Of a DNA stretch of 64,000 bases, positions 57,195 through 64,000 are shown one piece after another. Each line of letters opens with the position of its first letter. Within the stretch, counting starts at the first letter, position 1. The stretch comes from Paraglaciecola hydrolytica (GTDB lineage: Bacteria > Pseudomonadota > Gammaproteobacteria > Enterobacterales > Alteromonadaceae). A program made the position numbers and the translations under genes. Under the pieces are notes generated by a model. That model saw nothing but the letters and a program-made list of their open reading frames with translations. It made no database searches and was not told where the DNA came from. The DNA lies in the NCBI RefSeq assembly GCF_001565895.1, contig NZ_LSNE01000003.1, forward strand, positions 974,380-1,038,379, given 5' to 3'.

Positions 57195-57253
57195 TGTAAG
57201 CCCTGTTTGCTTGTATTTTCTAGGTCTTACAGCTCCTGTAAACATTGCTTACA
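57195..57253. promoter_or_regulatory. Inverted repeats upstream of the MFS gene
   Basis: TGTAA-N7-TTACA at 57237-57253, and a wider TGTAAG ... CTTACA pair at 57195-57231. They lie 75-135 bases upstream of the MFS transporter and may bind a transcription regulator. The family is not assigned. Confidence 0.4.
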
Positions 57254-57328
57254 ACAAAAGCTTGTGGGCTTTAACTATATGGGTAGACTATTTTTTCATA
57301 CTTAATTTTTAAACTAGGTAATAAGGTT

Positions 57329-58519
57329 ATGCGCGCCATGCCGGCTAATGTTTGGTTATTAACCCTGATTCAGGCACTGGTGATGTGTGTTGGTACTATG
57401 ATGGTATTGTCGGGCGGCGTATTAGGTGCCCAGCTTGCCCCTGATCCTAAGTGGGCAACTTTACCCTTAGCCATGATGATTGTTGGAGTTGCTACCGGTG
57501 TATTGCCCCTTACCCGCTTGATGCAACACTTTGGGCGTAAACCTGTGTTTAGTGCTCTGGCACTATCATCGTGTGTGGCCTGTATTTTTGCGGCGTGGAG
57601 CATTACTCAACAAAACTTTAGTGCCTTTACCTTGAGTGGTTTTATGTTGGGGATCAGCACAGCAGGGTTTCAGCAAATTCGTTTTGCTGCGATGGAATCT
57701 GTCAGTCCTGAATTGATGCCCAAGGCTGCGTCCACTGTACTTTTGGGTGGTTTGCTGGCGGCTTTTATCGGGCCAGAGCTGGTTATGTTGGGTAATCGAT
57801 TAGTCACAACGGAATTTATTGGCGGTTTTTATTTGATGGCCGGTATTTTGGTACTTGCCTGTCTATTATTCACTGCAACCAATAATACTCATGTTGCAAT
57901 CAACAAGCAGGACGGCACTGGGCGGCCCTTAAGGATTATCATCAAACAACCGGTGTTTATCTTAGCGGTATCGGCTTCAGTAGTGGGTTATGCGCTGATG
58001 AGTTTTATTATGACCGCTACACCCGTGCATATGCATGTGATAGAGCATCACAGTTTGCAACATACCAAATGGGTGATCCAAAGCCATATCTTTGCGATGT
58101 TTTTCCCGTCTTTATTCAGTGGCTGGCTGATGACTAAGATAGGCGTGAATCGTGTGATTATGCTGGGCATTGCCGCCTATATACTGACCATAGTTGCAGG
58201 CTTAAGTGGTGGGCATTTGCTTAACTACTGGGTCGCACTAGTATTATTAGGTATTGGTTGGAATTTTTTGTTTGTAGGTGGCACCGTGTTATTAGCTAAA
58301 AGCTACTTAACGGCAGAAAAATTTAAAGTACAGGGCCTTAATGAGTTTATGGTCTTTGGATGTCAGGCGCTTGCTTCACTCAGTGCAGGATTACTGCTCA
58401 ACCTCTTAGGCTGGCAAGGTCTGTTAGTGTTTAGTTTAGCGATTGTGGCCTTGTTAGTGGTAGTTGTAGGCATACAAGGCAGTAAAGGATTATTTAGTTT
58501 AAAGCGGGGAGTGAGTTAA
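57329..58519 (+). CDS. Major facilitator superfamily transporter
   Basis: A 396-residue protein with about twelve transmembrane helices and the interrupted helix pattern of MFS drug or metabolite transporters. Motif A-like residues LMQHFGRKPVF lie between helices 2 and 3. The substrate is unknown. It is followed by a DUF1653 gene at 2 bases, in one transcript. Start: ATG at 57329 begins a hydrophilic leader of only a few residues. Confidence 0.88.
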   Translation: MRAMPANVWLLTLIQALVMCVGTMMVLSGGVLGAQLAPDPKWATLPLAMMIVGVATGVLPLTRLMQHFGRKPVFSALALSSCVACIFAAWSITQQNFSAFTLSGFMLGISTAGFQQIRFAAMESVSPELMPKAASTVLLGGLLAAFIGPELVMLGNRLVTTEFIGGFYLMAGILVLACLLFTATNNTHVAINKQDGTGRPLRIIIKQPVFILAVSASVVGYALMSFIMTATPVHMHVIEHHSLQHTKWVIQSHIFAMFFPSLFSGWLMTKIGVNRVIMLGIAAYILTIVAGLSGGHLLNYWVALVLLGIGWNFLFVGGTVLLAKSYLTAEKFKVQGLNEFMVFGCQALASLSAGLLLNLLGWQGLLVFSLAIVALLVVVVGIQGSKGLFSLKRGVS

Positions 58520-58521
58520 TT

Positions 58522-58737
58522 ATGACTATAGTTGCAGGCAAGTATCGCCATTATAAAGGCAACGATTATCAAGTAATTGGTATTGCCAAACATTCTGAAG
58601 ATGAGTCTGAATTGGTCGTTTATCGGCCACTTTACGGTGAACAAGGCTTATGGGTTAGACCTTTAGCCATGTTCAGTGAAAGGGTGATGGTTGATGACAT
58701 TGATATGCCACGTTTTAGCTTGATAGAGGCCGATTAA
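58522..58737 (+). CDS. DUF1653 family protein
   Basis: A 71-residue soluble protein with the DUF1653 pattern: GKYRHYKGNDYQVIGIAKHSED near the N-terminus, the VVYRPLYGEQGLWVRPL core and a final acidic tail with MPRFSLIE. The family is widespread and uncharacterised. It is cotranscribed with the MFS transporter. Confidence 0.9.
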   Translation: MTIVAGKYRHYKGNDYQVIGIAKHSEDESELVVYRPLYGEQGLWVRPLAMFSERVMVDDIDMPRFSLIEAD

Positions 58738-58851
58738 TTACTATCGTTGATGAAATAAACGGTAGGTTAGCCTTGAGGCCGCTTATAACAACATCTCTAT
58801 TTTGAAGGGCTAAAGCCGCTATCTACAACAAGCCAAGATAATTCCAAACGA

Positions 58852-60606
58852 TCAGGCAAAAAACACGACAGTCAGCGTCCAACATAGTGCCGCTAATGTG
58901 GCGGCATAAGTTGCAGGGATAATCTGGCTTTTAACATGATCCATCAAGTCACAGCCTGTCGTCATCGAACTTAAAATCGTGGTATCTGAGATAGGCGAAC
59001 ACTGATCGCCATATACACTGCCATTAAGCACAGTGGCAAAACACACCATTAAATACAATTCTGGATGGGCCAATCCTTGCGTTTGGGCGATAGTCCAAGC
59101 CAAAGGCAGTGCCAGCGGAAAAGCGATGGCATAAGTGCCCCAACTGGTACCGGTAGAAAAGGCAATTAGCATGGTCATTAATTGCAAGATAACCGGCAGG
59201 CACCAAAAAGGAATTTGAGCGCCTAAGGATTCTACCAAATATATTCCACCACCAAGCTGTTTGCTTAACATGCCAATAGTGAGTGCTAACATTAAAATTA
59301 CCGATGCGACGACCACGCCTTTTAAACCATTGCCAAAACCATCTAATACCGCACTTAAGCCGATGCCCTTATACAGCGCGATAATAATCGAGAGTAATAA
59401 AGCACTGGCAAAAGCCCAATGAATTTGCGGTGAGCCCATCACAAAGTGAGAAACAATAGCGACTAAAATTAAGCTGACTAAAGGCAAAATAAATTCAAGC
59501 ACATGGGCTTTATATCCTGGTGCTGATTGGGCGCTGTGTAATTCTTTGGCGGCGATTGGGGATGCATTGGGCGCATCTAGTTCACCGGTTGTGCTAGCTC
59601 GCAGATTGGCTCTTTTCAATAAAGGACCACTAAAAGTGGTGATATTCAAACTGAGTAATAAGGTGCCAATAATCGCAAAAATGGCGTAAAAACTCAGGGG
59701 CACGCTGGCAAAAAAGAAGGCGATACGATCACTCTCGGTGGCTAAAAAAGCCACGCCGGGTATAAACAAAAAGCCCTGAATATAAGCAGGCCAAGCGTTA
59801 AATGCGATAAGCGACGCGACTGGAGAGGCGGTGGAATCAACCACATAACTGAGTTCTTCATGGCTCACTCCTGCTTTATCTGCGAGGGGTTTAACTGTGG
59901 TGCCCACTAGTACCGTGCTCATGGTGCCACCTTGAAAAAAGATAATACCTAAAAACCAAGTGACGACTTTGGCCGAGCGTGGACCTTTAACATAATGAAG
60001 GCTCATATAGTCTGCAAACGCTTGGGCTGCACCGGTTTTAGCCCAAATGCCCATCAATCCACCTAACAACCATAAATATAAAATCAGGATGGAGGCGGCG
60101 TTTGTGGTGCCAATGGTAGGGATCAAAACAAGATTTAATATGTCAAATTGCCCTAGCATTATGGCGCCTACCACTATGCCACTTGCGAGGGCAACCAGTG
60201 GCTCTCGGGTTAACAAACATAAAACGATGGCGATAAAAGCAGGTAATAGCGACCAGATGCCAAAATGAAAATCGGCCTTAAGCAACACCAGATTTGCAGC
60301 GACTTCCTCAGCTGTTATGTTTGCGTCGGTCGGCAAGCTAACCCACTGTTGTTTAATGCTAGGCGCTCCACTCAGTTTATCTAAGGCTTGCTGACTCAGT
60401 TCGGAATCTTGATAAGCCACGATATTATCGATAGCAATAGTTTTACCGGCCGCTCTATACATCCAATTACCCTCTGCATCCGTATAGGTTTGGTAGCGTA
60501 ATTGGGATTCAACCCAAGTGGCAGGAATGTTGAAGTTGATATAAAAAGCGCTGGCGATACAAATTAAAAATAAAATTAAGGTAAACTGTTTGTTGAGCTT
60601 CGACAT
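58852..60606 (-). CDS. NhaC-type Na+/H+ antiporter
   Basis: A 584-residue polytopic membrane protein of the NhaC antiporter family with about eleven to thirteen helices. TM1 is at about residues 8-24; then a polar segment of about 85 residues with W- and Y-rich stretches (about 25-115) precedes TM2, an uncommon periplasmic insertion. Signature motifs are VDSTASPVASLIAF and FFQGGTMSTVLVG, and GTSWGTYAIAFPLALPLA near the C-terminus, with VLNGSVYGDQCSPISDTT in the last third. It probably extrudes sodium for protons. Its neighbours give no further hint. Confidence 0.88.
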   Translation of the reverse strand: MSKLNKQFTLILFLICIASAFYINFNIPATWVESQLRYQTYTDAEGNWMYRAAGKTIAIDNIVAYQDSELSQQALDKLSGAPSIKQQWVSLPTDANITAEEVAANLVLLKADFHFGIWSLLPAFIAIVLCLLTREPLVALASGIVVGAIMLGQFDILNLVLIPTIGTTNAASILILYLWLLGGLMGIWAKTGAAQAFADYMSLHYVKGPRSAKVVTWFLGIIFFQGGTMSTVLVGTTVKPLADKAGVSHEELSYVVDSTASPVASLIAFNAWPAYIQGFLFIPGVAFLATESDRIAFFFASVPLSFYAIFAIIGTLLLSLNITTFSGPLLKRANLRASTTGELDAPNASPIAAKELHSAQSAPGYKAHVLEFILPLVSLILVAIVSHFVMGSPQIHWAFASALLLSIIIALYKGIGLSAVLDGFGNGLKGVVVASVILMLALTIGMLSKQLGGGIYLVESLGAQIPFWCLPVILQLMTMLIAFSTGTSWGTYAIAFPLALPLAWTIAQTQGLAHPELYLMVCFATVLNGSVYGDQCSPISDTTILSSMTTGCDLMDHVKSQIIPATYAATLAALCWTLTVVFFA

Positions 60607-60704
60607 GCTGTATTCTTTTATTTTATTGTTAGCATTAATAACTCAATCTAACATTTACTTTCCATTTTTACTTTTACTTTTCAAATAAAAAAGGGCTAAA
60701 AACA

Positions 60705-61568
60705 ATGTCTATAAAGGTACTGACTCTGGCAAGCATTTTTGCTTCATTAGGGATTTTTTCGGCGCAGGCACAAGATGCCTTTGCAACCGCTAAAATAACG
60801 GCTCAGCATGTGAGTGAATCAGTCCACATGTTAACTGGCATGGGCGGTAACATTGGTGTATCAGCCGGTAGTGATGGTTTGTTGGTGATTGATGATCAAT
60901 ACGTACCCATGGCAGAAAAGATTGCCGAAGCTTTAGGTACCTTGGATAAATCTAAGGTCAAATACTTGATCAACACTCACTATCATGGCGATCACACCGG
61001 CTCAAATGCCTATTTCAAAGATACGCAAGACAGCACTATTTTTGCTCATGAAAATGTACGTAATCGTTTGGCCGAAGATGCAGAATTAAGTACCTCAGCT
61101 TTGCCTATGGTCACTTATGAAGAAGGGCTTACTTTTCACTTTAATAGTGAAACCATTCAGGTGATGCATTTGCCAGCCGGTCATACCGATAGCGATAGCG
61201 TGATTTGGTTTAAAGAGGCTAATGTATTACACGCTGGCGATTTGTTTTTTGAAGGGCGTTTTCCTTATGTTGATTTGAATGGCGGCGGCACGGTAGCGGG
61301 TTATATCAAGAATGTGCAAAGCTTGTTAACTATGCTCAATAGTGACAGTCGTATTATTCCGGGCCATGGCAAATTAGCCACTAAAGCAGATTATCAAACC
61401 TTGCTGGATATGATGATTGAAACGGCCGCTTTTGTTAAAACCAAAAAAAATCAGGGTGTGAGCCTCGATGATTTAATCGCTGTGGGTTTGGGTGATAAGT
61501 GGAAAGGCTGGTCTTGGCAATTTATTACTGAAGAAAAGTGGATCAGCACTTTATATAATGGGCAGTAA
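60705..61568 (+). CDS. Secreted metallo-beta-lactamase-fold hydrolase
   Basis: A 287-residue exported protein with signal peptide about 1-22 (ending AQA). The MBL motifs are H92-x-H94-x-D96-H97 (THYHGDHTG), a third histidine in PAGHTDSD, the bridging aspartate in HAGDLFF, and PGHGK. The family includes class B3-like enzymes, SoxH-type proteins and quinoprotein-associated hydrolases; a drug-resistance role is not implied. It is followed by a GNAT gene 4 bases downstream. Confidence 0.9.
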   Translation: MSIKVLTLASIFASLGIFSAQAQDAFATAKITAQHVSESVHMLTGMGGNIGVSAGSDGLLVIDDQYVPMAEKIAEALGTLDKSKVKYLINTHYHGDHTGSNAYFKDTQDSTIFAHENVRNRLAEDAELSTSALPMVTYEEGLTFHFNSETIQVMHLPAGHTDSDSVIWFKEANVLHAGDLFFEGRFPYVDLNGGGTVAGYIKNVQSLLTMLNSDSRIIPGHGKLATKADYQTLLDMMIETAAFVKTKKNQGVSLDDLIAVGLGDKWKGWSWQFITEEKWISTLYNGQ

Positions 61569-61571
61569 ATA

Positions 61572-62090
61572 ATGCAACAAAGCAGTCGCGAAAACTATCA
61601 ACTGGTTAACGCTACTGAGCAGCACTTGCTCAGTGTTAAAACCTGGTTTAACAGCACTGCACAAATATTTACTTGGGGTGGGCCGAATATGGTTTACCCC
61701 ATGGCTGACAATGACTTTTTAGATTTAATGCAAGCTGAGCATCTTAATTCTTATGTATTAACAGACAATTCTCAGCAGATGCTGGCCTTTGGCCAGTTTT
61801 ATATGCGCTTGGGGCGCCACCATCTAGGACGTTTAGGGGTAAATCCATCGTTCAGAGGGCAGGGGCTTGCTAAACCTTTGATAAAAAAACTGTTGGCCCT
61901 TGCCCATAAACAACAAAACGCCCAAGGGGCGTCATTGTTTGTATTTGCCGATAATCTAGTCGCTTTGCAATGTTACGCCTCACTGGGATTTGAGCTAGCT
62001 AACTATCCCGATCCTATGCCTGGCAATATGCAAAACTGTTTGTATATGGTTCTTGAGCAAACCTCTTTATTAGCTTTGATTACAAATTAG
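61572..62090 (+). CDS. GNAT acetyltransferase
   Basis: A 172-residue acetyltransferase. The acetyl-CoA loop is PSFRGQGLAKPLI (about residues 97-109), and FADNLVALQCYASLGFEL gives the final motif. It overlaps nothing, is 4 bases after the hydrolase, and is convergent with the amidohydrolase (2-base gap). The substrate is unknown. Confidence 0.85.
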   Translation: MQQSSRENYQLVNATEQHLLSVKTWFNSTAQIFTWGGPNMVYPMADNDFLDLMQAEHLNSYVLTDNSQQMLAFGQFYMRLGRHHLGRLGVNPSFRGQGLAKPLIKKLLALAHKQQNAQGASLFVFADNLVALQCYASLGFELANYPDPMPGNMQNCLYMVLEQTSLLALITN

Positions 62091-62091
62091 C

Positions 62092-63753
62092 TTATTTATT
62101 CTCGGCATCGGCTAAAACGTAACGTTGTTCACCCGCAATCCAGGTTTCGATTACTTGAGTTTTCCAGATATCTTGCGCTTTAATCTTAAAAATATCCTGA
62201 TCAACCAATATAAAATCGGCCCACTTACCCACCGTCAATCCACCTAAGATATTTTCTTGATGGGCGGCATAGGCTGCATCAAGGGTAAAAGCCCGAAATG
62301 CTTGTTGAATGCTTAACGCTTCTTCAGGGATCCAACCAGCAACTGGCTGATTGTCACGATCTTGCCGCGTTACTGCCGCATGTAAACCGTAAAATGGATT
62401 GGCGAGTTCTACCGGAAAATCTGAACCAAAGGCCAGTGGTGAGCCTTGTTTTAAAAAGGTATGCCAAGCGTAAGCGCCTTTTAAACGTTCTGCGCCAATG
62501 CGATCTTCGGCCATGTTTTTGTCGCTGGTGGCGTGAGTGGGTTGCATGGAAGGAATGATGTTTAAACTGAGGAAGCGAGGAATATCTTCCACCGCTACCA
62601 CTTGGGCATGTTCAACTCGGTTACGAAGGTCTTGACCACCAATTCGTTTAAAGCTGTCGGCAAATTGATCTAATACCATGCGGTTCGCTCGGTCACCGAT
62701 GGCATGAAAGTTAAGTTGAAAGCCATGACTTAGGACAAGATCAAAAAGGGGTTTAAAATCTGCTTCACGGGTGAGCAATAAACCACTATTGTCTGGTGCA
62801 TCTGAATAAGGTGCTAATAATGCAGCACCTCGGCTGCCTAAAGCCCCGTCACCATAAGCTTTTACACTGCGAATAGATAAGTAGTCATACTGGTCTTGTA
62901 CAAAGCCTCTTTTAAGCATAGCGCTTAGATGGGGGTCACTAGCCGACAGCATTGGGTAGATACGTACAGGTAAAGAATGCTCTGCTTGGCGCTTTATATA
63001 ATAATCATAAATATCTTCACCAATACCAGCATCATGAACACTAGTAATCCCTAGTGATAGCAGGTGCTCACCTGCGACATCTAGTTTGTTTTTTGTACTG
63101 GCTTCTGAGGATTGAGGTAGGTGCTGCCAAACTAAACTATCTGCTTTATCTATCAGTACGCCAGTGGGGTTGCCCTTGGCATCACGAATAATTTTGCCAC
63201 CCGGTGGATCTAAGGTTTCTTTAGTAATGCCAGCTAATTCTAAAGCCTTGCTATTTACCCAACTGGCGTGTCCATCTACCCGAGATAATATGACAGGCCT
63301 ATCTTGAATATATTCATCCAACAACTGGGCGCTTGGAAATTGTTTGTCGGGCCACAATACTTGATTCCAACCACCGCCAGTAATCCACTGTAATTCAGGA
63401 TGTTTTTTTGCGTAATCACTGACTTGTTGGGCCGCAATACTGGCTGAGCCAACACCACGTAAGTCAACTTCAAGTAAGGATTCACCTAAACCCATAACAT
63501 GACCATGGGCATCAATTAATCCAGGTAGTAGTACCTTATTGTGACCGTCAAGCTGGGTGGCATGAGGGTATTTTTTGGATAGCTCGCTCCCACCAATGGC
63601 GATTACTTTGCCACCATCAAATACCAAATTACTAAAGCTTAATAATTTGCCATCGTTGTCGAGTGTGTAACCTTTCACGTTAAATAGTTGGCTAGGGGCA
63701 GCCTGCACGGCAGTACTCAACAGCATAAGTACAGTGATTAACAACGTTTTCAT
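62092..63753 (-). CDS. Exported amidohydrolase, YtcJ-like
   Basis: A 553-residue amidohydrolase (Amidohydro_3 family) with signal peptide 1-18 (ending VQA). The metal motif H83-x-H85 lies in DAHGHVMG. Further metal ligands lie near NFHAIGDR and RVEHAQVV, with an aspartate in FGSDFPVE. The TIM-barrel enzyme is of the predicted-amidohydrolase/YtcJ group, which often cleaves cyclic amides or imides; the substrate is not known. Periplasmic location fits scavenging. Confidence 0.9.
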   Translation of the reverse strand: MKTLLITVLMLLSTAVQAAPSQLFNVKGYTLDNDGKLLSFSNLVFDGGKVIAIGGSELSKKYPHATQLDGHNKVLLPGLIDAHGHVMGLGESLLEVDLRGVGSASIAAQQVSDYAKKHPELQWITGGGWNQVLWPDKQFPSAQLLDEYIQDRPVILSRVDGHASWVNSKALELAGITKETLDPPGGKIIRDAKGNPTGVLIDKADSLVWQHLPQSSEASTKNKLDVAGEHLLSLGITSVHDAGIGEDIYDYYIKRQAEHSLPVRIYPMLSASDPHLSAMLKRGFVQDQYDYLSIRSVKAYGDGALGSRGAALLAPYSDAPDNSGLLLTREADFKPLFDLVLSHGFQLNFHAIGDRANRMVLDQFADSFKRIGGQDLRNRVEHAQVVAVEDIPRFLSLNIIPSMQPTHATSDKNMAEDRIGAERLKGAYAWHTFLKQGSPLAFGSDFPVELANPFYGLHAAVTRQDRDNQPVAGWIPEEALSIQQAFRAFTLDAAYAAHQENILGGLTVGKWADFILVDQDIFKIKAQDIWKTQVIETWIAGEQRYVLADAENK

Positions 63754-63838
63754 GGGTACTTCCTAGAAATCAGCTGGATAAGTACTGATAACTTGCCTTA
63801 AGCAAGACAGACAAGCAAGAGTTTGCCTTGTTTAAATA

Positions 63839-64000
63839 TCACTCAGGACAGGCAAGTACCAAAGTAACAAGGGTGACTGAGCCAGTGTGTCTACTGATTT
63901 CAAAACCCTTTGAGTCGAGCACCACTGCTTGATTGGTGTTGGCGGGCAGTTGATAGCGTTCCCGCAACAAACTACGTTCGCGGCCAGTCACACTAAGGTA
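63839..64000 (-). CDS. Partial 3' end of an unidentified gene
   Basis: The last 53 codons of a leftward gene that starts beyond the window. The peptide contains VTGRERSLLRER, VVLDSKGFEI and ends LVLACPE before a TGA stop. No family is recognised from this fragment. A small inverted-repeat region (CTTGC/GCAAG arms near 63793-63806) lies downstream of its stop. Confidence 0.5.
   Translation of the reverse strand, partial: YLSVTGRERSLLRERYQLPANTNQAVVLDSKGFEISRHTGSVTLVTLVLACPE

Noticed and set aside
60705-61568. A beta-lactam resistance gene
   Set aside because: The fold motifs are shared with many non-lactamase hydrolases, and nothing in the sequence points specifically to beta-lactam turnover.

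Overview
The window looks like a chromosomal segment of a marine gammaproteobacterium of the Alteromonadales (Paraglaciecola/Glaciecola/Alteromonas-like). The evidence is a complete Na+-translocating NADH:quinone reductase operon, the order tolC / nudF-yqiB-cpdA-yqiA-parE, FabV as enoyl reductase, the beta-lysylation genes around efp, and a polysaccharide locus with a large TonB receptor, halogenase-like flavoproteins and PEP-CTERM proteins. This placement is inference from gene content. I recognised no rRNA, tRNA, CRISPR array, transposase or prophage.

Layout. 0.3-3.4 kb: a leftward operon of a secreted alpha/beta hydrolase, a LytS-type histidine kinase and its LytTR regulator. 3.7-8.7 kb: DEAD-box helicase DeaD, divergent from the TPR lipoprotein PrsT of the PEP-CTERM system. 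8.7-11.5 kb: a voltage-gated-like ion channel, an iron alcohol dehydrogenase and a thioesterase. 11.5-18.8 kb: tolC, divergent from nudF-yqiB-cpdA-yqiA-parE and a membrane-anchored protein of unknown function. 18.9-28.2 kb: small genes, the EF-P modification set epmB/efp/epmA, a cyclophilin, a cluster of small secreted proteins with a YHYH lipoprotein, rlmG and an AlkB-like gene. 28.4-30.4 kb: bolA, a Pmp3-type peptide and fabV. 30.8-38.0 kb: nqrABCDEF, then apbE and nqrM, which supply covalent FMN and iron-sulfur maturation for the pump.

38.0-55.4 kb is the most unusual part, an apparent beta-1,3-glucan (laminarin-type) locus. Leftward lie a TonB-dependent receptor, two flavin-dependent halogenase homologues and a cupin/JmjC-like protein between them. 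Rightward lie a lipoprotein joining a truncated GH16 domain to an intact GH18 domain, a PEP-CTERM protein, and a 2270-residue secreted protein carrying a GH16 laminarinase, several carbohydrate-binding modules, thrombospondin-3 repeats and a C-terminal di-haem c-type oxidoreductase. Two kinds of LacI-family-like palindromic operator divide this locus: one copy each in front of the receptor and the GH16-GH18 gene, and a tandem pair of a second type in front of the PEP-CTERM/laminarinase operon.

55.5-64.0 kb: dinB, an FKBP lipoprotein, an MFS transporter with a DUF1653 gene, an NhaC-type antiporter, a secreted metallo-beta-lactamase-fold hydrolase, an acetyltransferase, an exported amidohydrolase, and the 3' end of an unidentified gene. 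A short terminal-inverted-repeat element occurs twice (3.44 and 10.87 kb). Start sites were moved inward where signal peptides or ribosome binding sites favoured it.
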